Assembly: GCF_937859915.1 (NCBI RefSeq)
Contig: NZ_CALMAW010000083.1
Span: 1 to 57,012 of the forward strand
Source of the DNA: an uncultured Sphingomonas sp.
GTDB taxonomy: Bacteria > Pseudomonadota > Alphaproteobacteria > Sphingomonadales > Sphingomonadaceae
Reading direction: 5' to 3'
DNA: 57,012 nucleotides
Of the stretch, positions 38,771 to 47,600 are shown piece after piece. Positions within the stretch are counted from its first letter, which is position 1, and each line of letters opens with the position of its first letter. Below the pieces are notes generated by a model. It had not been told where the DNA came from. It worked only from the letters and a program-made list of their open reading frames with translations, and did not search any database. Both the position numbers and the translations under genes were made by a program.

Positions 38771-39658
38771 TCAGGAAAGCCCGAACGTCCAGCCTTCGGT
38801 TGCGGCCAGCGCGGCGGTCAGATCGGTCGGCGCCCATAGCGCGTCGTCATCGGCGGCGCGGCGCAGCCAAGCGGCGGTGAGCAGCGCGTCGCTGGCATGG
38901 TCGACGATCGCTTCGCTGCCACCGCCCAGCGGCACGCTGCCGATCGCGGGATGGACCAGCGCGGCGTCGAGCGCCGTGCTCGTCCGCATCTTGCTCGCGC
39001 CGCGCCGGCGTCCAGCGGCGGTCGCGGCGATGCTGGTGTAGATCTCGACGATGACCGGTCCGTTCGTGGGGACGGGATCGAACGGCCAGACCGGGATACG
39101 ACCGCCGATTCGATGAAGCACCCGCATGCCGGTCAGGCTCGACAGCCCGACCTGGCTCGCGCCGACGAGATTGAAGCAGGATGAGGGTCGGCCGCAGCCG
39201 GCATGCCGCTCGGCGACGCGCAGCCGGCCGTTGCGATCGCGCGAATCGCCGAAGCGCGCGCCGGTGACCGCGCCGACACGGAAGTGCGGGGCGACCTCTG
39301 GGTGGCGGACGAAGGCGGTTGCCGCGAGATGCTGATCGCCGGCGCACAGCTCGTCGACATGGCGCCACAGCCCCACCGCATCGCGCGGCATGCCGGGGAC
39401 ACCGGGGAGATAGCCGCCGACCGGATCAAATGGCAGCGCGGTCGAGAAGTCGATCCCGACAAGCATGTCGGTTTGCGCATCGGCGTGCGCGAGCAGCCAG
39501 TCGCGCACCGCCATGCGCGACCAGTGCCGACCGGAAGGCGACACCAAGCCCGGCGCCGCGTCGCCGGTTTCGCAGACCGCGATCGCGATTCCCGGCTGCC
39601 ATCGCCCCACCGCGCCCGACCAGTCGATGCAGGCGAAGCGCGCAAAGCGGCGCATCAT
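38771..39658 (-). CDS. Conserved hypothetical protein, DUF429-like (RNase H-like fold)
   Basis: I do not recognise a defined function. The 295-residue protein starts with FARFACIDWSGAVGRWQPGIAIAV, which resembles the first strand and acidic residue of RNase H-like nucleases of the DUF429 type. A second acidic strand is MLVGIDFSTALPFDP, and VIVEIYTS and SDALLTAAWLRRA may hold further conserved acids. The start overlaps the stop of the MmcQ/YjbR gene by ATGA, so it is the third gene of an operon with rarA, which makes a DNA- or RNA-related role plausible but unproven. Confidence 0.75.
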   Translation of the reverse strand: MMRRFARFACIDWSGAVGRWQPGIAIAVCETGDAAPGLVSPSGRHWSRMAVRDWLLAHADAQTDMLVGIDFSTALPFDPVGGYLPGVPGMPRDAVGLWRHVDELCAGDQHLAATAFVRHPEVAPHFRVGAVTGARFGDSRDRNGRLRVAERHAGCGRPSSCFNLVGASQVGLSSLTGMRVLHRIGGRIPVWPFDPVPTNGPVIVEIYTSIAATAAGRRRGASKMRTSTALDAALVHPAIGSVPLGGGSEAIVDHASDALLTAAWLRRAADDDALWAPTDLTAALAATEGWTFGLS

Positions 39659-39993
39659 CGTGCCGTGCGCGGACGCGGCGGCCTTTTCGCCGAGGCGCGC
39701 GCATGAGCGCGGTCGATCATCTCGCGGACCAGCATGTCGTCGGTCGTCCGGTAGCGCACCAGGACCGCCGCATAGCCTTCATAGTGCGAGGTTTGCCAGA
39801 AGGTCTCGGGATGCGTGTCGATCAGCATCGCGACGAGATCGGGATCGAGGTGGAGCACGAAGCTGGTGTCGGCTTCCTGCCCGACGGACAGGAACGTGTT
39901 GCCGTTCGCCTTGATCGCAGGCCGGCCGTAGCTCGCCGACGCTTCGGCGCCGTCGAGCGCAAGCGCGTGCGCGACGGCCGCGTCCCAGATCAT
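39655..39993 (-). CDS. MmcQ/YjbR-family protein
   Basis: This 112-residue protein has the MmcQ/YjbR pattern: VAHALALDGAEASASYGRPAIKANGNTFLSVG, FVLHLDPDLVAMLIDTHPETFWQTSHYEGYAAVLVRYRTTDDMLVREMIDRAHARA. The family has a CyaY-like fold with possible DNA binding, and its cellular role is poorly known. ATGA overlaps at both ends place it between rarA and the DUF429-like gene in one transcript. Confidence 0.9.
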   Translation of the reverse strand: MIWDAAVAHALALDGAEASASYGRPAIKANGNTFLSVGQEADTSFVLHLDPDLVAMLIDTHPETFWQTSHYEGYAAVLVRYRTTDDMLVREMIDRAHARASAKRPPRPRTAR

Positions 39994-41300
39994 TGGTCGC
40001 GATCCCGGCGGAGGCTATCCCAATACGCCAGCCGCTCGGCGATCTTCACCTCGAAGCCGCGTGGGCTTGGCGTGTAGAAGGTCTGCGGTGTCATCTCCTC
40101 GGGCCAATAGTCGTTGCCCGAAAAGCCCTCCGCGCTGTCATGGTCGTACGCATAGCCCTTCCCGTAGCCGACCTGCTTCATCAGCTTGGTCGGTGCGTTG
40201 AGGATATTCTTGGGCGGCATCAGCGAGCCGGTCTCGCGCGCCGAGCGCTGCGCGGCGCCGAACGCCTTGTAGCCGGCGTTCGATTTGGGCGCGGTGGCGA
40301 GATACAGGCACGCCTGCGCGAGCGCCAGTTCGCCCTCGGGCGAGCCCAGGAAGTCGTAGGTATCCTTGGCGGCGATGCACTGGACCAGCGCCTGCGGATC
40401 GGCGAGGCCGATATCCTCGATCGCCATCCGCACCAGCCGCCGCGCGAGGAACAGCGGCTGCTCGCCGCCGACCAGCATCCGCGCGAGATAGTAAAGCGCT
40501 GCCTGCGGATCCGAGCCGCGCACCGCCTTGTGCAGCGCCGAGATCAGATTGTAATGGCCCTCGCGGTCCTTGTCGTAGACCGGCATGCGGCGGTGGAGCA
40601 GTGCGGCAAGTCCCGCGGGATCGAGCGGCGCGGGCAGGTCGACCGAGAACAGCGTCTCGACCTGGTTGAGCAGGAAGCGTCCGTCGCCGTCGGCCGACGC
40701 GATCAGCGCGGCACGGGCATCGGTTGTGACCGGCAGCGGGTGGTCTTCCACCGCCTCGGCGCGCGCGATGAGTTCGCCGAGCGCTGCCGCGTCGAGGCGG
40801 TTGAGGATCAGAACCTGCGTGCGGCTGAGCAGCGCGGCGTTGAGTTCGAACGACGGGTTCTCGGTGGTCGCCCCCACGAGGATGACGGTGCCGTCCTCGA
40901 CATAGGGCAGGAAGCCGTCCTGCTGCGCGCGGTTGAAGCGATGGATTTCGTCGACAAAGAGCAGGGTACGCGTGCCGGTGCGGGCATGATCGCGGGCCTC
41001 GGCGAACAGCTTCTTCAAGTCGGCGACGCCGGAGAACACCGCCGAGATCATCACGAAGCGCAGACCGACCGCATCGGCGAGCAGCTTGGCGATCGTCGTC
41101 TTGCCGGTGCCGGGCGGCCCCCACAGGATCATCGACGACAGTCGGCCCGCCGCGACCATCCGCCCGATCGCCCCGTCGGCGCCGGTGAGATGCGCCTGAC
41201 CGACCACATCCGGAAGCGCCTGCGGTCGCAGCCGGTCGGCGAGCGGCGAGGCCTCGGCGGGGAGGGCGGCAGGGGCGGTGTCGGCGAAGAGGTCGGCCAT
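39990..41300 (-). CDS. rarA: Replication-associated recombination protein A (AAA ATPase)
   Basis: RarA (MgsA) is a DnaX-like AAA+ clamp-loader relative acting at stalled replication forks. The 436-residue protein begins MADLFADTAP and has the Walker A MILWGPPGTGKTTIAKLLA, the Walker B region LLFVDEIHRFNRAQQDGFLPYVEDG, sensor VGATTENPSFELNAALLSR and the C-terminal tetramer domain (DREGHYNLISALHKAVRGSDPQAALYYLARML, RLVRMAIEDIGLADPQAL). I chose ATG 41300; an upstream ATG at 41309 is possible, since GGAGGTG lies only two bases before 41300. It heads the operon with the MmcQ/YjbR and DUF429-like genes. Confidence 0.95.
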   Translation of the reverse strand: MADLFADTAPAALPAEASPLADRLRPQALPDVVGQAHLTGADGAIGRMVAAGRLSSMILWGPPGTGKTTIAKLLADAVGLRFVMISAVFSGVADLKKLFAEARDHARTGTRTLLFVDEIHRFNRAQQDGFLPYVEDGTVILVGATTENPSFELNAALLSRTQVLILNRLDAAALGELIARAEAVEDHPLPVTTDARAALIASADGDGRFLLNQVETLFSVDLPAPLDPAGLAALLHRRMPVYDKDREGHYNLISALHKAVRGSDPQAALYYLARMLVGGEQPLFLARRLVRMAIEDIGLADPQALVQCIAAKDTYDFLGSPEGELALAQACLYLATAPKSNAGYKAFGAAQRSARETGSLMPPKNILNAPTKLMKQVGYGKGYAYDHDSAEGFSGNDYWPEEMTPQTFYTPSPRGFEVKIAERLAYWDSLRRDRDQ

Positions 41301-41475
41301 CACCTCCATATAGGCGGTCTTGGGCTATCGCGCAGCCTTCCCGACGAGGCGGTCTTTCGGCGCAGGCCGGGACGCATGCCCCTTCTCCGACCGGCGTTGC
41401 GTCCGCCACGGGCTCCGGGCCTGCGCCGCATTTTGCCGGGAGGACCACCGTCTTGACGAAGTTGACAGGCTGGCC

Positions 41476-41508
41476 TTGTCTTTTCGCGTATCTGAGATAT
41501 ATCTCAGA
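41476..41508 (+). promoter_or_regulatory. padR promoter with perfect palindromic operator
   Basis: TCTGAGATATATCTCAGA (41491-41508) is a perfect 18-bp palindrome 26 bp before the padR start. It overlaps a possible -10 box TATATC (41498-41503) that lies 16 bp after TTGTCT (41476-41481). A further TTGACA is at 41462. PadR proteins commonly bind such dyads and repress their own gene, so this is very likely the autoregulatory operator. Confidence 0.7.
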
Positions 41509-41534
41509 ACATCAGAGACAGGAAAGAGACGATC

Positions 41535-42191
41535 ATGCGATTCGGATTTCACCTTCATGGCCGCGACGACGAGCGCGGCGATCATCGGCACGGCCATGGT
41601 CACGGTCGGCACGCCATGCGCGGCGGCTTCGGCGAGCGCGGGGGTCGCGGCGGCGGCTTTGGCGGATTCGGCGGCTGGGGCGGCGACGACGAGGGCCGCG
41701 GCGAGCGCGGCGGTCGGCGGCGCGTGTTCGACGGGGGCGAACTGCGCCTCGTGCTGCTCCGCCTGATCGGCGACCAGCCGCGCCACGGCTACGACCTGAT
41801 CCGGGCGATCGAGGACCGCACCGGTGGCGGCTATGCGCCCAGCCCGGGCGTCGTCTACCCGACGCTGACGCTACTCGGCGACATGGGCCAGATCGAGGAG
41901 ACGCCGAGCGAGGGCAACCGCAAGATCTTCGCGGTCACCGAAGAGGGCACGCGCGTCCTTGCCGACAAGGCCGACGAGGTCGCCGCGTTGATGGGGCGGC
42001 TCGACACGCTGGGCGCGATGCGCGAGCGGACCGAGAATATGTCGGTGCGCCGCGCGATCCACAATCTGCGCGCAGTGCTTGCCAACAAACTGGTCGGCCA
42101 ACGCGTCGGCGGTGCGGAGCTTGCGCCCGAGACGCTGCACGAGATCGTCGCCCTGATCGACGAGGCGGCGCGCAAGATCGAACGCCTCTAG
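41535..42191 (+). CDS. PadR-family regulator with His/Gly-rich N-terminus
   Basis: Residues about 70-150 form the PadR winged helix (GELRLVLLRLIGDQPRHGYDLIRAIEDRTGGGYAPSPGVVYPTLTLLGDMGQIEETPSEGNRKIFAVTEEG), followed by a helical dimerisation part. The first 65 residues are unusual: a His-rich part (DDERGDHRHGHGHGRHAM) and a Gly/Arg-rich part (RGGRGGGFGGFGGWGG). The His cluster could bind nickel, cobalt or zinc. The start at 41535 is preceded by GGAAAGAGACGATC. It begins a three-gene unit with a 49-residue protein and a DUF2218 protein and probably controls it through the palindrome upstream. Confidence 0.9.
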   Translation: MRFGFHLHGRDDERGDHRHGHGHGRHAMRGGFGERGGRGGGFGGFGGWGGDDEGRGERGGRRRVFDGGELRLVLLRLIGDQPRHGYDLIRAIEDRTGGGYAPSPGVVYPTLTLLGDMGQIEETPSEGNRKIFAVTEEGTRVLADKADEVAALMGRLDTLGAMRERTENMSVRRAIHNLRAVLANKLVGQRVGGAELAPETLHEIVALIDEAARKIERL

Positions 42192-42193
42192 CC

Positions 42194-42343
42194 ATGACGC
42201 GGCTGCAAATGCTTCGGCGCCGGCTCGGCCTGCTCGACGGCAAATCCGTCCGGGCGGCCGCAGCCGCGCGCGCCGCGCGCACCGTCGAGAAGCCGCGTGC
42301 CGCCATGCCCGCCTCCAATTGGGGAAGGATCATTCACGAATGA
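42194..42343 (+). CDS. Small basic protein (49 residues) in the padR operon
   Basis: A short frame starts two bases after the padR stop (MTRLQMLRRRLG) and ends WGRIIHE, with its TGA overlapping the ATG of the DUF2218 gene. It is rich in Arg and Ala, with an amphipathic look (RAAAAARAARTVEK). The tight spacing on both sides argues that it is translated. No domain is recognisable, and it may act mainly to couple translation. Confidence 0.5.
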   Translation: MTRLQMLRRRLGLLDGKSVRAAAAARAARTVEKPRAAMPASNWGRIIHE

Positions 42344-42648
42344 CCGACACGACCATCGCGCGATCCGCGACTGCGACGATCGCGACCACCCACGGCAGCC
42401 GCTATCTCCAGCAGCTCGCCAAACATTGGTCGCACAAGCTGGAGGTGACGTTCGACGCCGCGCAGGCGACGATCCGCTTCCCCAACGGTGTGGTCGCGTC
42501 GCTCGAGGCCAGCGACGCCGCGCTCCTTGCGCGTCTCGATGCGCCCGACTCCGAAACGCTCGCGCGGATGAAGGGCGTCCTCGCCGAGCATCTCGACCGC
42601 TTCGCCTTCCGCGAGGCGCCGCTGCCGTTCGTCTGGGCGGTGGAGTAG
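42340..42648 (+). CDS. DUF2218 domain protein
   Basis: This 102-residue protein matches DUF2218: ATATIATTHGSRYLQQLAKHWSHKLEVTFDAAQATIRFPNGVVASLEASDAALLARLDAPDSETLARMKGVLAEHLDRFAFREAPLPFVW. Members are small alpha/beta proteins often next to PadR genes or iron-related genes; their function is unknown. ATG 42340 overlaps the previous stop. Its frequent pairing with PadR suggests it belongs to the PadR-controlled response. Confidence 0.88.
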   Translation: MTDTTIARSATATIATTHGSRYLQQLAKHWSHKLEVTFDAAQATIRFPNGVVASLEASDAALLARLDAPDSETLARMKGVLAEHLDRFAFREAPLPFVWAVE

Positions 42649-42835
42649 GGGGTTTGCACGCCTGCGGTTCGCGCGCGGTGCCCTCGCCTCGGCAGAGCGG
42701 CCTCCGTCCGCGATCCGTCGTGGCGCGCCTAGCGACGTGATCGAGCGCGCCACGCGCCGCGCCCAAATTGCCGCTGCGCTGTGCGCCGCGCAGTGACGGG
42801 ATGCGTCGACGAGGATCGCCGACGCCTGACCGACG

Positions 42836-44185
42836 CTAGCGAAGGCGGAACGCGCGATGCGCGCGGGCGTCGCGCAAGGTCGCGTCGGGCACGAGATGCG
42901 CCGCCGGGATCTTGGGCACGGCAACGCGCTGCGACAAGTAGATGCCATTGTGACCAGAACAAAGATAGGCGACGAAGCACGCGACCGCGATCGGCACCGC
43001 ATAGGCTGCGCCGAACAACTCGATCCCCATGAACGTACAGGCGAGCGGCGTATTGGCCGCGCCCGCGAACAGCGCGACGAAGCCGATTGCGGCGAACACG
43101 CCGGTCGGCACGCCGAACACCGGGGCGAGGGCATTGCCGAGTGCCGCGCCGATGAAGAACAGCGGCGTCACCTCGCCTCCCTTGAAGCCGGCGCTGAGCG
43201 TGACGACGGTAAACAGCAGCTTCAATGCCCAGCTCCACGGGTATGTACCAGGACCGAAGAAGCTGGCGATCGTAAGGCCACCCGGGGTTGTCGTCAGCGT
43301 TCCCAATCCAAGATAGTCGCGCGTGCCGACGAGATGGACCAACGCGATCACCGCGAGGCCGCCAAGTACGGGTCGCAGCGGACCATAAACGACGATGCGC
43401 TTTAGCCATCCCCCTAGCGCATGATTGGCCTCGGCAAATGCAAGGCCCGTCAGGCCAAATGCGATGCCCGCGATGCCGGCCTTGGCGACGAGCAGCGCAT
43501 CGACCGGCACCAACGCATCGATCCTGTACACGCCGTGGTGGATGCCCCACGCGATACAGGTCCAGTCGCCGACCAGCGCCGCCGCGAGGCAGGGCACCAG
43601 CGCGCGATACTCGATGCGCCCGATCGCCAATACCTCCAACGCGAAAACCGCACCGGCGATCGGCGTTCCGAACACTGCGCCGAACCCCGCCGCGATGCCG
43701 GTCATCAGCAGGACGCGCGTCGCGTCCGCATCCAGCCGCAATGCCCGGCCGAACCCGCTGGCAAGGCTGCCACCCAATTGGACGGCGGTGCCCTCGCGTC
43801 CCGCCGACCCGCCCAACAAATGCGTCACGACGGTGCCGATGAAGATCAGCGGTGCCATGCGCAGCGGCACGCCACCGCCCGGTTGATGTATCTGCTCGAC
43901 GATCAGGTTGTTGCCGCCCTCCACCGATCGCCCGGTTAAATGGTATAGCAGGCCGACGACGAACCCACCGAGCGGCAGCAGATAGAGCAGCCAGGGAAAG
44001 GCGAAGCGTAGCCGCGTTGCCGCGTCGAGGGTCCATAGGAAGGCGGCGCACAGCGTTCCCACCGCCGCCGCCATGGGGATCAGGATCAGCGCCCAACGCA
44101 GGACCGACACGGCGTGGTCCTGTCGGTTGCGGACGAACGCGGCCACGTTGAACTGGTGGTAGAGATTCCGAAACGTCGCGCGCAC
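42836..44185 (-). CDS. CLC-F type fluoride/proton antiporter
   Basis: This 449-residue CLC-family membrane protein exports fluoride. It carries features of the fluoride-specific CLC-F clade rather than chloride CLCs: GGNNLIVEQ where chloride transporters have GSGIP, and GGSAGREGTAVQ at the gating-Glu region. Later segments are FGAVFGTPIAGAVFALEV, FKGGEVTPLFFIGAALG and AGAANTPLACTFMGIELFG. About ten or more hydrophobic segments are visible. The start is GTG 44185 with AAGGAGG five bases upstream. A fluoride riboswitch lies in the leader, which independently supports the fluoride role: expression should rise when fluoride binds. Confidence 0.93.
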   Translation of the reverse strand: MRATFRNLYHQFNVAAFVRNRQDHAVSVLRWALILIPMAAAVGTLCAAFLWTLDAATRLRFAFPWLLYLLPLGGFVVGLLYHLTGRSVEGGNNLIVEQIHQPGGGVPLRMAPLIFIGTVVTHLLGGSAGREGTAVQLGGSLASGFGRALRLDADATRVLLMTGIAAGFGAVFGTPIAGAVFALEVLAIGRIEYRALVPCLAAALVGDWTCIAWGIHHGVYRIDALVPVDALLVAKAGIAGIAFGLTGLAFAEANHALGGWLKRIVVYGPLRPVLGGLAVIALVHLVGTRDYLGLGTLTTTPGGLTIASFFGPGTYPWSWALKLLFTVVTLSAGFKGGEVTPLFFIGAALGNALAPVFGVPTGVFAAIGFVALFAGAANTPLACTFMGIELFGAAYAVPIAVACFVAYLCSGHNGIYLSQRVAVPKIPAAHLVPDATLRDARAHRAFRLR

Positions 44186-44212
44186 AATTCCTCCTTGCTG
44201 CCTTCCGGCGCT

Positions 44213-44276
44213 TGGTAGGAATCATCGGCCCTTGCCAGGGCGGTTCGGCCTGATGGCCCGGCGGAAATCCATCGCC
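44213..44276 (-). promoter_or_regulatory. Fluoride riboswitch (crcB motif)
   Basis: On the minus strand the leader of the CLC-F gene reads GGCGATGG at 44276-44269, then TTTCCGCC (stem 1 with its loop). A middle part follows (GGCCGAACCGCCC), and then the conserved CCGATGATTCCTAC ending near 44217. These are the landmark elements of the crcB RNA: GGNGAUGG, an A-rich CCGCC joint and UGAUGNCUCCUAC, in the right order and spacing, about 65 nt in all. It ends about 28 bases before the GTG start, with the AAGGAGG site between, so control could be at translation initiation or by a short terminator. Confidence 0.9.
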
Positions 44277-44675
44277 GTCGCCGCACCTAGCTTTTCGAGC
44301 GTGATCGGTCAACCGATGGATGCATTCCCATGACACGATCGTGTCGGGACGGTCTGGCACGGCCGCGGAACCTGCCAGACCACAAGCCGCCCGATCCCTA
44401 TCATGCCAACCAGAATGATTGGCTGGCCGATGCCACGACGGCAACCGCCGCATAGTCGGTCGTCAACGGGCCCGCCAAAACAGCAGCCCGTGGTTCAGCC
44501 GTATCCGAAGCCGTCCGGGTAAGCCGACCGCGTTCGCCCGCGGATCGCCGGCGGCGTGCGTACATTGTTCAGATTCGCGCAATCCGGCGTGGGGCCAAAG
44601 CGCGCCCACAGGGTCGAAAATGATGAGCGCGCACCGCACGCCAACGGGCGACGTCGCGCGGATTTGAGGGGTATC
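44277..44675. other. Divergent intergenic region, CLC-F and autotransporter genes
   Basis: About 400 bp without a gene. It must hold the promoter of the riboswitch leader (minus) and that of the autotransporter (plus). Two clear dyads lie at 44332-44345 and 44351-44381. I could not assign convincing -35/-10 boxes. Confidence 0.5.
44332..44381. promoter_or_regulatory. Two adjacent dyads upstream of the CLC-F leader and autotransporter
   Basis: GACACGATCGTGTC (44332-44345) is a perfect 14-bp palindrome. Six bases later GGTCTGGCA (44351-44359) and TGCCAGACC (44373-44381) form an exact 9-bp inverted repeat with a 13-base spacer. Either could be an operator. No regulator gene is adjacent. Confidence 0.4.
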
Positions 44676-47600
44676 ATGCGCCGTTTTCTGGTTGCGACCA
44701 CATGTCTGACGCCGTTCGCGATCGTCTTCGCCGCCCAGGTGGCGTCTGCCGCGTCGGTCAGCGTCACCGGCACGCAGACCACACCGATCCAGACCTCGAC
44801 CGCCAGCAGCGGCACCGCCGCCGACGTGAGCATAGCGAGCGGCGCCACCCTCTCGCCCGCGGCCGGCACCGCGGTGACGATCGACAGTGCCAACAGCGTC
44901 ACCAACGCTGGCACCATCACGATCACCGGCGCCGACAATTCGGCCGGGATCGTCGCCAACGCCGGCCAGACCGGCGCGATCGCCAATAGCGGTACGATCA
45001 CCGTCAACGAGACCTATACGCAGACCGACACCAATGGCGACGGCGTCGTCGACGGCGTCTTCGCCGAAGGCACCAACCGCTTCGGCATCCAGACGCTCGG
45101 CGCGCTGACCGGTGACGTCACCAACAGCGGCACGATCACCGTCAAGGGCAACAACAGCGCCGGCATCGCGCTCGGCGGGACGCTGACCGGATCGCTGAGC
45201 CAGAGCGGCACGATCACGGTCACCGGCGACAACAGCAACGGCATCACCACCGGGGCGGTGACGGGCAATGTCGGTATCGCCGGCACGGTCACCGCCACCG
45301 GCGCCAACGCCTCGGCCGTGCTGCTCGACGGCGCGATCGGCGGGACGCTCACCGTCCAGGCGACGCTGACCTCGACCGGTTATACCTCGACCACGCTGCC
45401 GGCCACGCAGACCTCGCTCGGCGCGGACAATCTGCTGCAGAACGGCCCGACCCTGCAGGTCGCCGGCAGCGTCGCCGGCGGGATGATCTTCACCGCGGCG
45501 CCCAGCACCACCGATTCGAGCGGCGCCGCGGTCACGACCACCGCCGCCACGATCACCTCCTTTGGCTCCGCGGCCGCGGTGCAGATCGGCTCGGCTTCGC
45601 AACCGGTGACGATCGGTGCGCTCGCCGCCGACACCAACGGCTACGGCTTCGACATGAACGGCACGGTCAGCGCGACCGGCGTCTATGACGGTGTCGCCGC
45701 GCATGCGCTGGTGATCGGTGGCCTCGGCGGCGCCGTTTCCATCGCCGGCGGCGCGTCGATCACGGGCACGATCTCGGCGGCGTCCAACGATGCGTCTGCG
45801 ACCGCGATCGAGATCGGCAGCGGCGCGACCGTGCCGATACTGGCCCAAGGCGGCACGATCAGCGCGGTCGGCGCGGCGACGGCCGGGCAGACCAGCACGG
45901 CGCTGCTGATCGACGCTGGCGCGACAGCGCCGACCATCACGAACAGCGGCACGCTGACCGCGACGTCGTCGAGCACGAGCGCGGCCGCGCTCGCCTTTGC
46001 GGACCGCTCCGGCACGGTCACCCAGTTCACCAACAGCGGCACGGTCACTGCCAGCGGCGGCGCCAGCAATGTCGCGCTCGATCTGTCGACCGGCAACCAG
46101 GCGGTCACCGTCACCCAGGTCGCGCCGAGCAGCGGCACCAGCGTGCCGTCGATCACCGGTGACCTCCTGTTCGGATCGGGCAACGACACGCTCGCCGCAT
46201 CGGCGGGCAAGATCAGCGGCAACGTCAGCTTCGGCGGGACCGGCACGATCGCCCTGTCGGGCACCGCGACGCTCACCGGCAACGCCGATTTCGGCAATCA
46301 TGCGGGGCTCTTCTCCCTGGGAACCGGATCGGCCTTCACCGGCGCGCTGAACAATGCCGGCGGCGTCGCGCTGACCGTCGCGGGCGGCACGCTGTCGCTT
46401 TCCAACACGGGCGCCGTCGCGCTGTCGTCGCTGACGGTCTCCAACGGCGGCACGCTCGGTGTCCAGCTCAACGGGTCGACGGGTGCTGCGACCGACTATC
46501 TCGTCGCCGGCACTGCCAGCTTCGCCGCCGGTTCGACGATCGCGCTGCATTTCGCCAATATCTCCTCGGCAGTCGGCACCTACACCTTGGTCCAGGCCGG
46601 CACGCTGACCGGTGCCGGCAACGTCTCGGTCGACGCAGCGACGTTGCCCTATCTGTTCTCGGCGACATTGGCCCAGACGACGGGTGGCACCGGCCTCGAC
46701 CTGTCGGTCGCGCCGAAGACGGCCGCGCAGCTCGGCCTAAACCGTGCGGCGACCGCGGCCTATCAGCCGATCCTCGCCGCTATCTCGGGCGACACCCCGC
46801 TCGGCGACTCCTTCCTGACCTATACCAATGCCGCCAGCCTGACCCGCGCTCTGAGCAGCATGCTGCCCGATTATGCGGGCGGCACCTTCAAGCAGGTCAG
46901 CCTCGGCTCGCGCCAGAGCGCGCGCTGGCTCGAGGATCCGGCAGCGCCGATGTATCAGGACGGCCGCTGGGGTGCCTGGATCCAGCAGGTCGGCTGGCTC
47001 GACAACAAATCGACGGGCGACACGGCCGGATATCGGCTGAGCGGTTGGGGCGTGTCGGCGGGCGGCGAATATTCGCTCGGCAAGATCGGCCGGATCGGCA
47101 TCTCCGGCTCGTTCCTGACCGGCAACAACGATACCAAGGACACCAGCAACAGCATCCGCGACGATCAATATGAGCTCGGCGTCTATTGGCGTGCGGACTG
47201 GGGCGGGCTGCACGCCTTCGCGCGGGGCAGCGTCGCCACGATCCGCTTCCACGACGATCGCCAGTTCGCTGGCAGCGACGACGGCACGGCGTTCACGCGC
47301 ACCGCGCAGGGCGCCTGGACCGGCAAGATGGAATCGGGGCTCGGCGGTCTGTCCTACCAGATCGCGCTGGGCGCCTTTTCGCTGCGGCCGCAGGCGTCGA
47401 TCGATTATTACCATCTGCGCGAGCCGGGCTATGCCGAGACCGGCGGCGGCGTCGGCTACGACCTGCTTGTCGACACACGGACCAGCAACGAGCTTGCGGC
47501 GAACGGATCGCTCGTGGTCGGCTACCGCATCTTCCAGGACGAGACCGACGACAGCGCCTATATGCGCGTCGAGCTAGAGGGCGGGCGTCGCGCGATCATT

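Noticed and set aside
44463..46550. Minus-strand 695-residue frame under the autotransporter
   Set aside because: It is an Arg/Gly/Asp-rich antisense shadow of the repetitive passenger.
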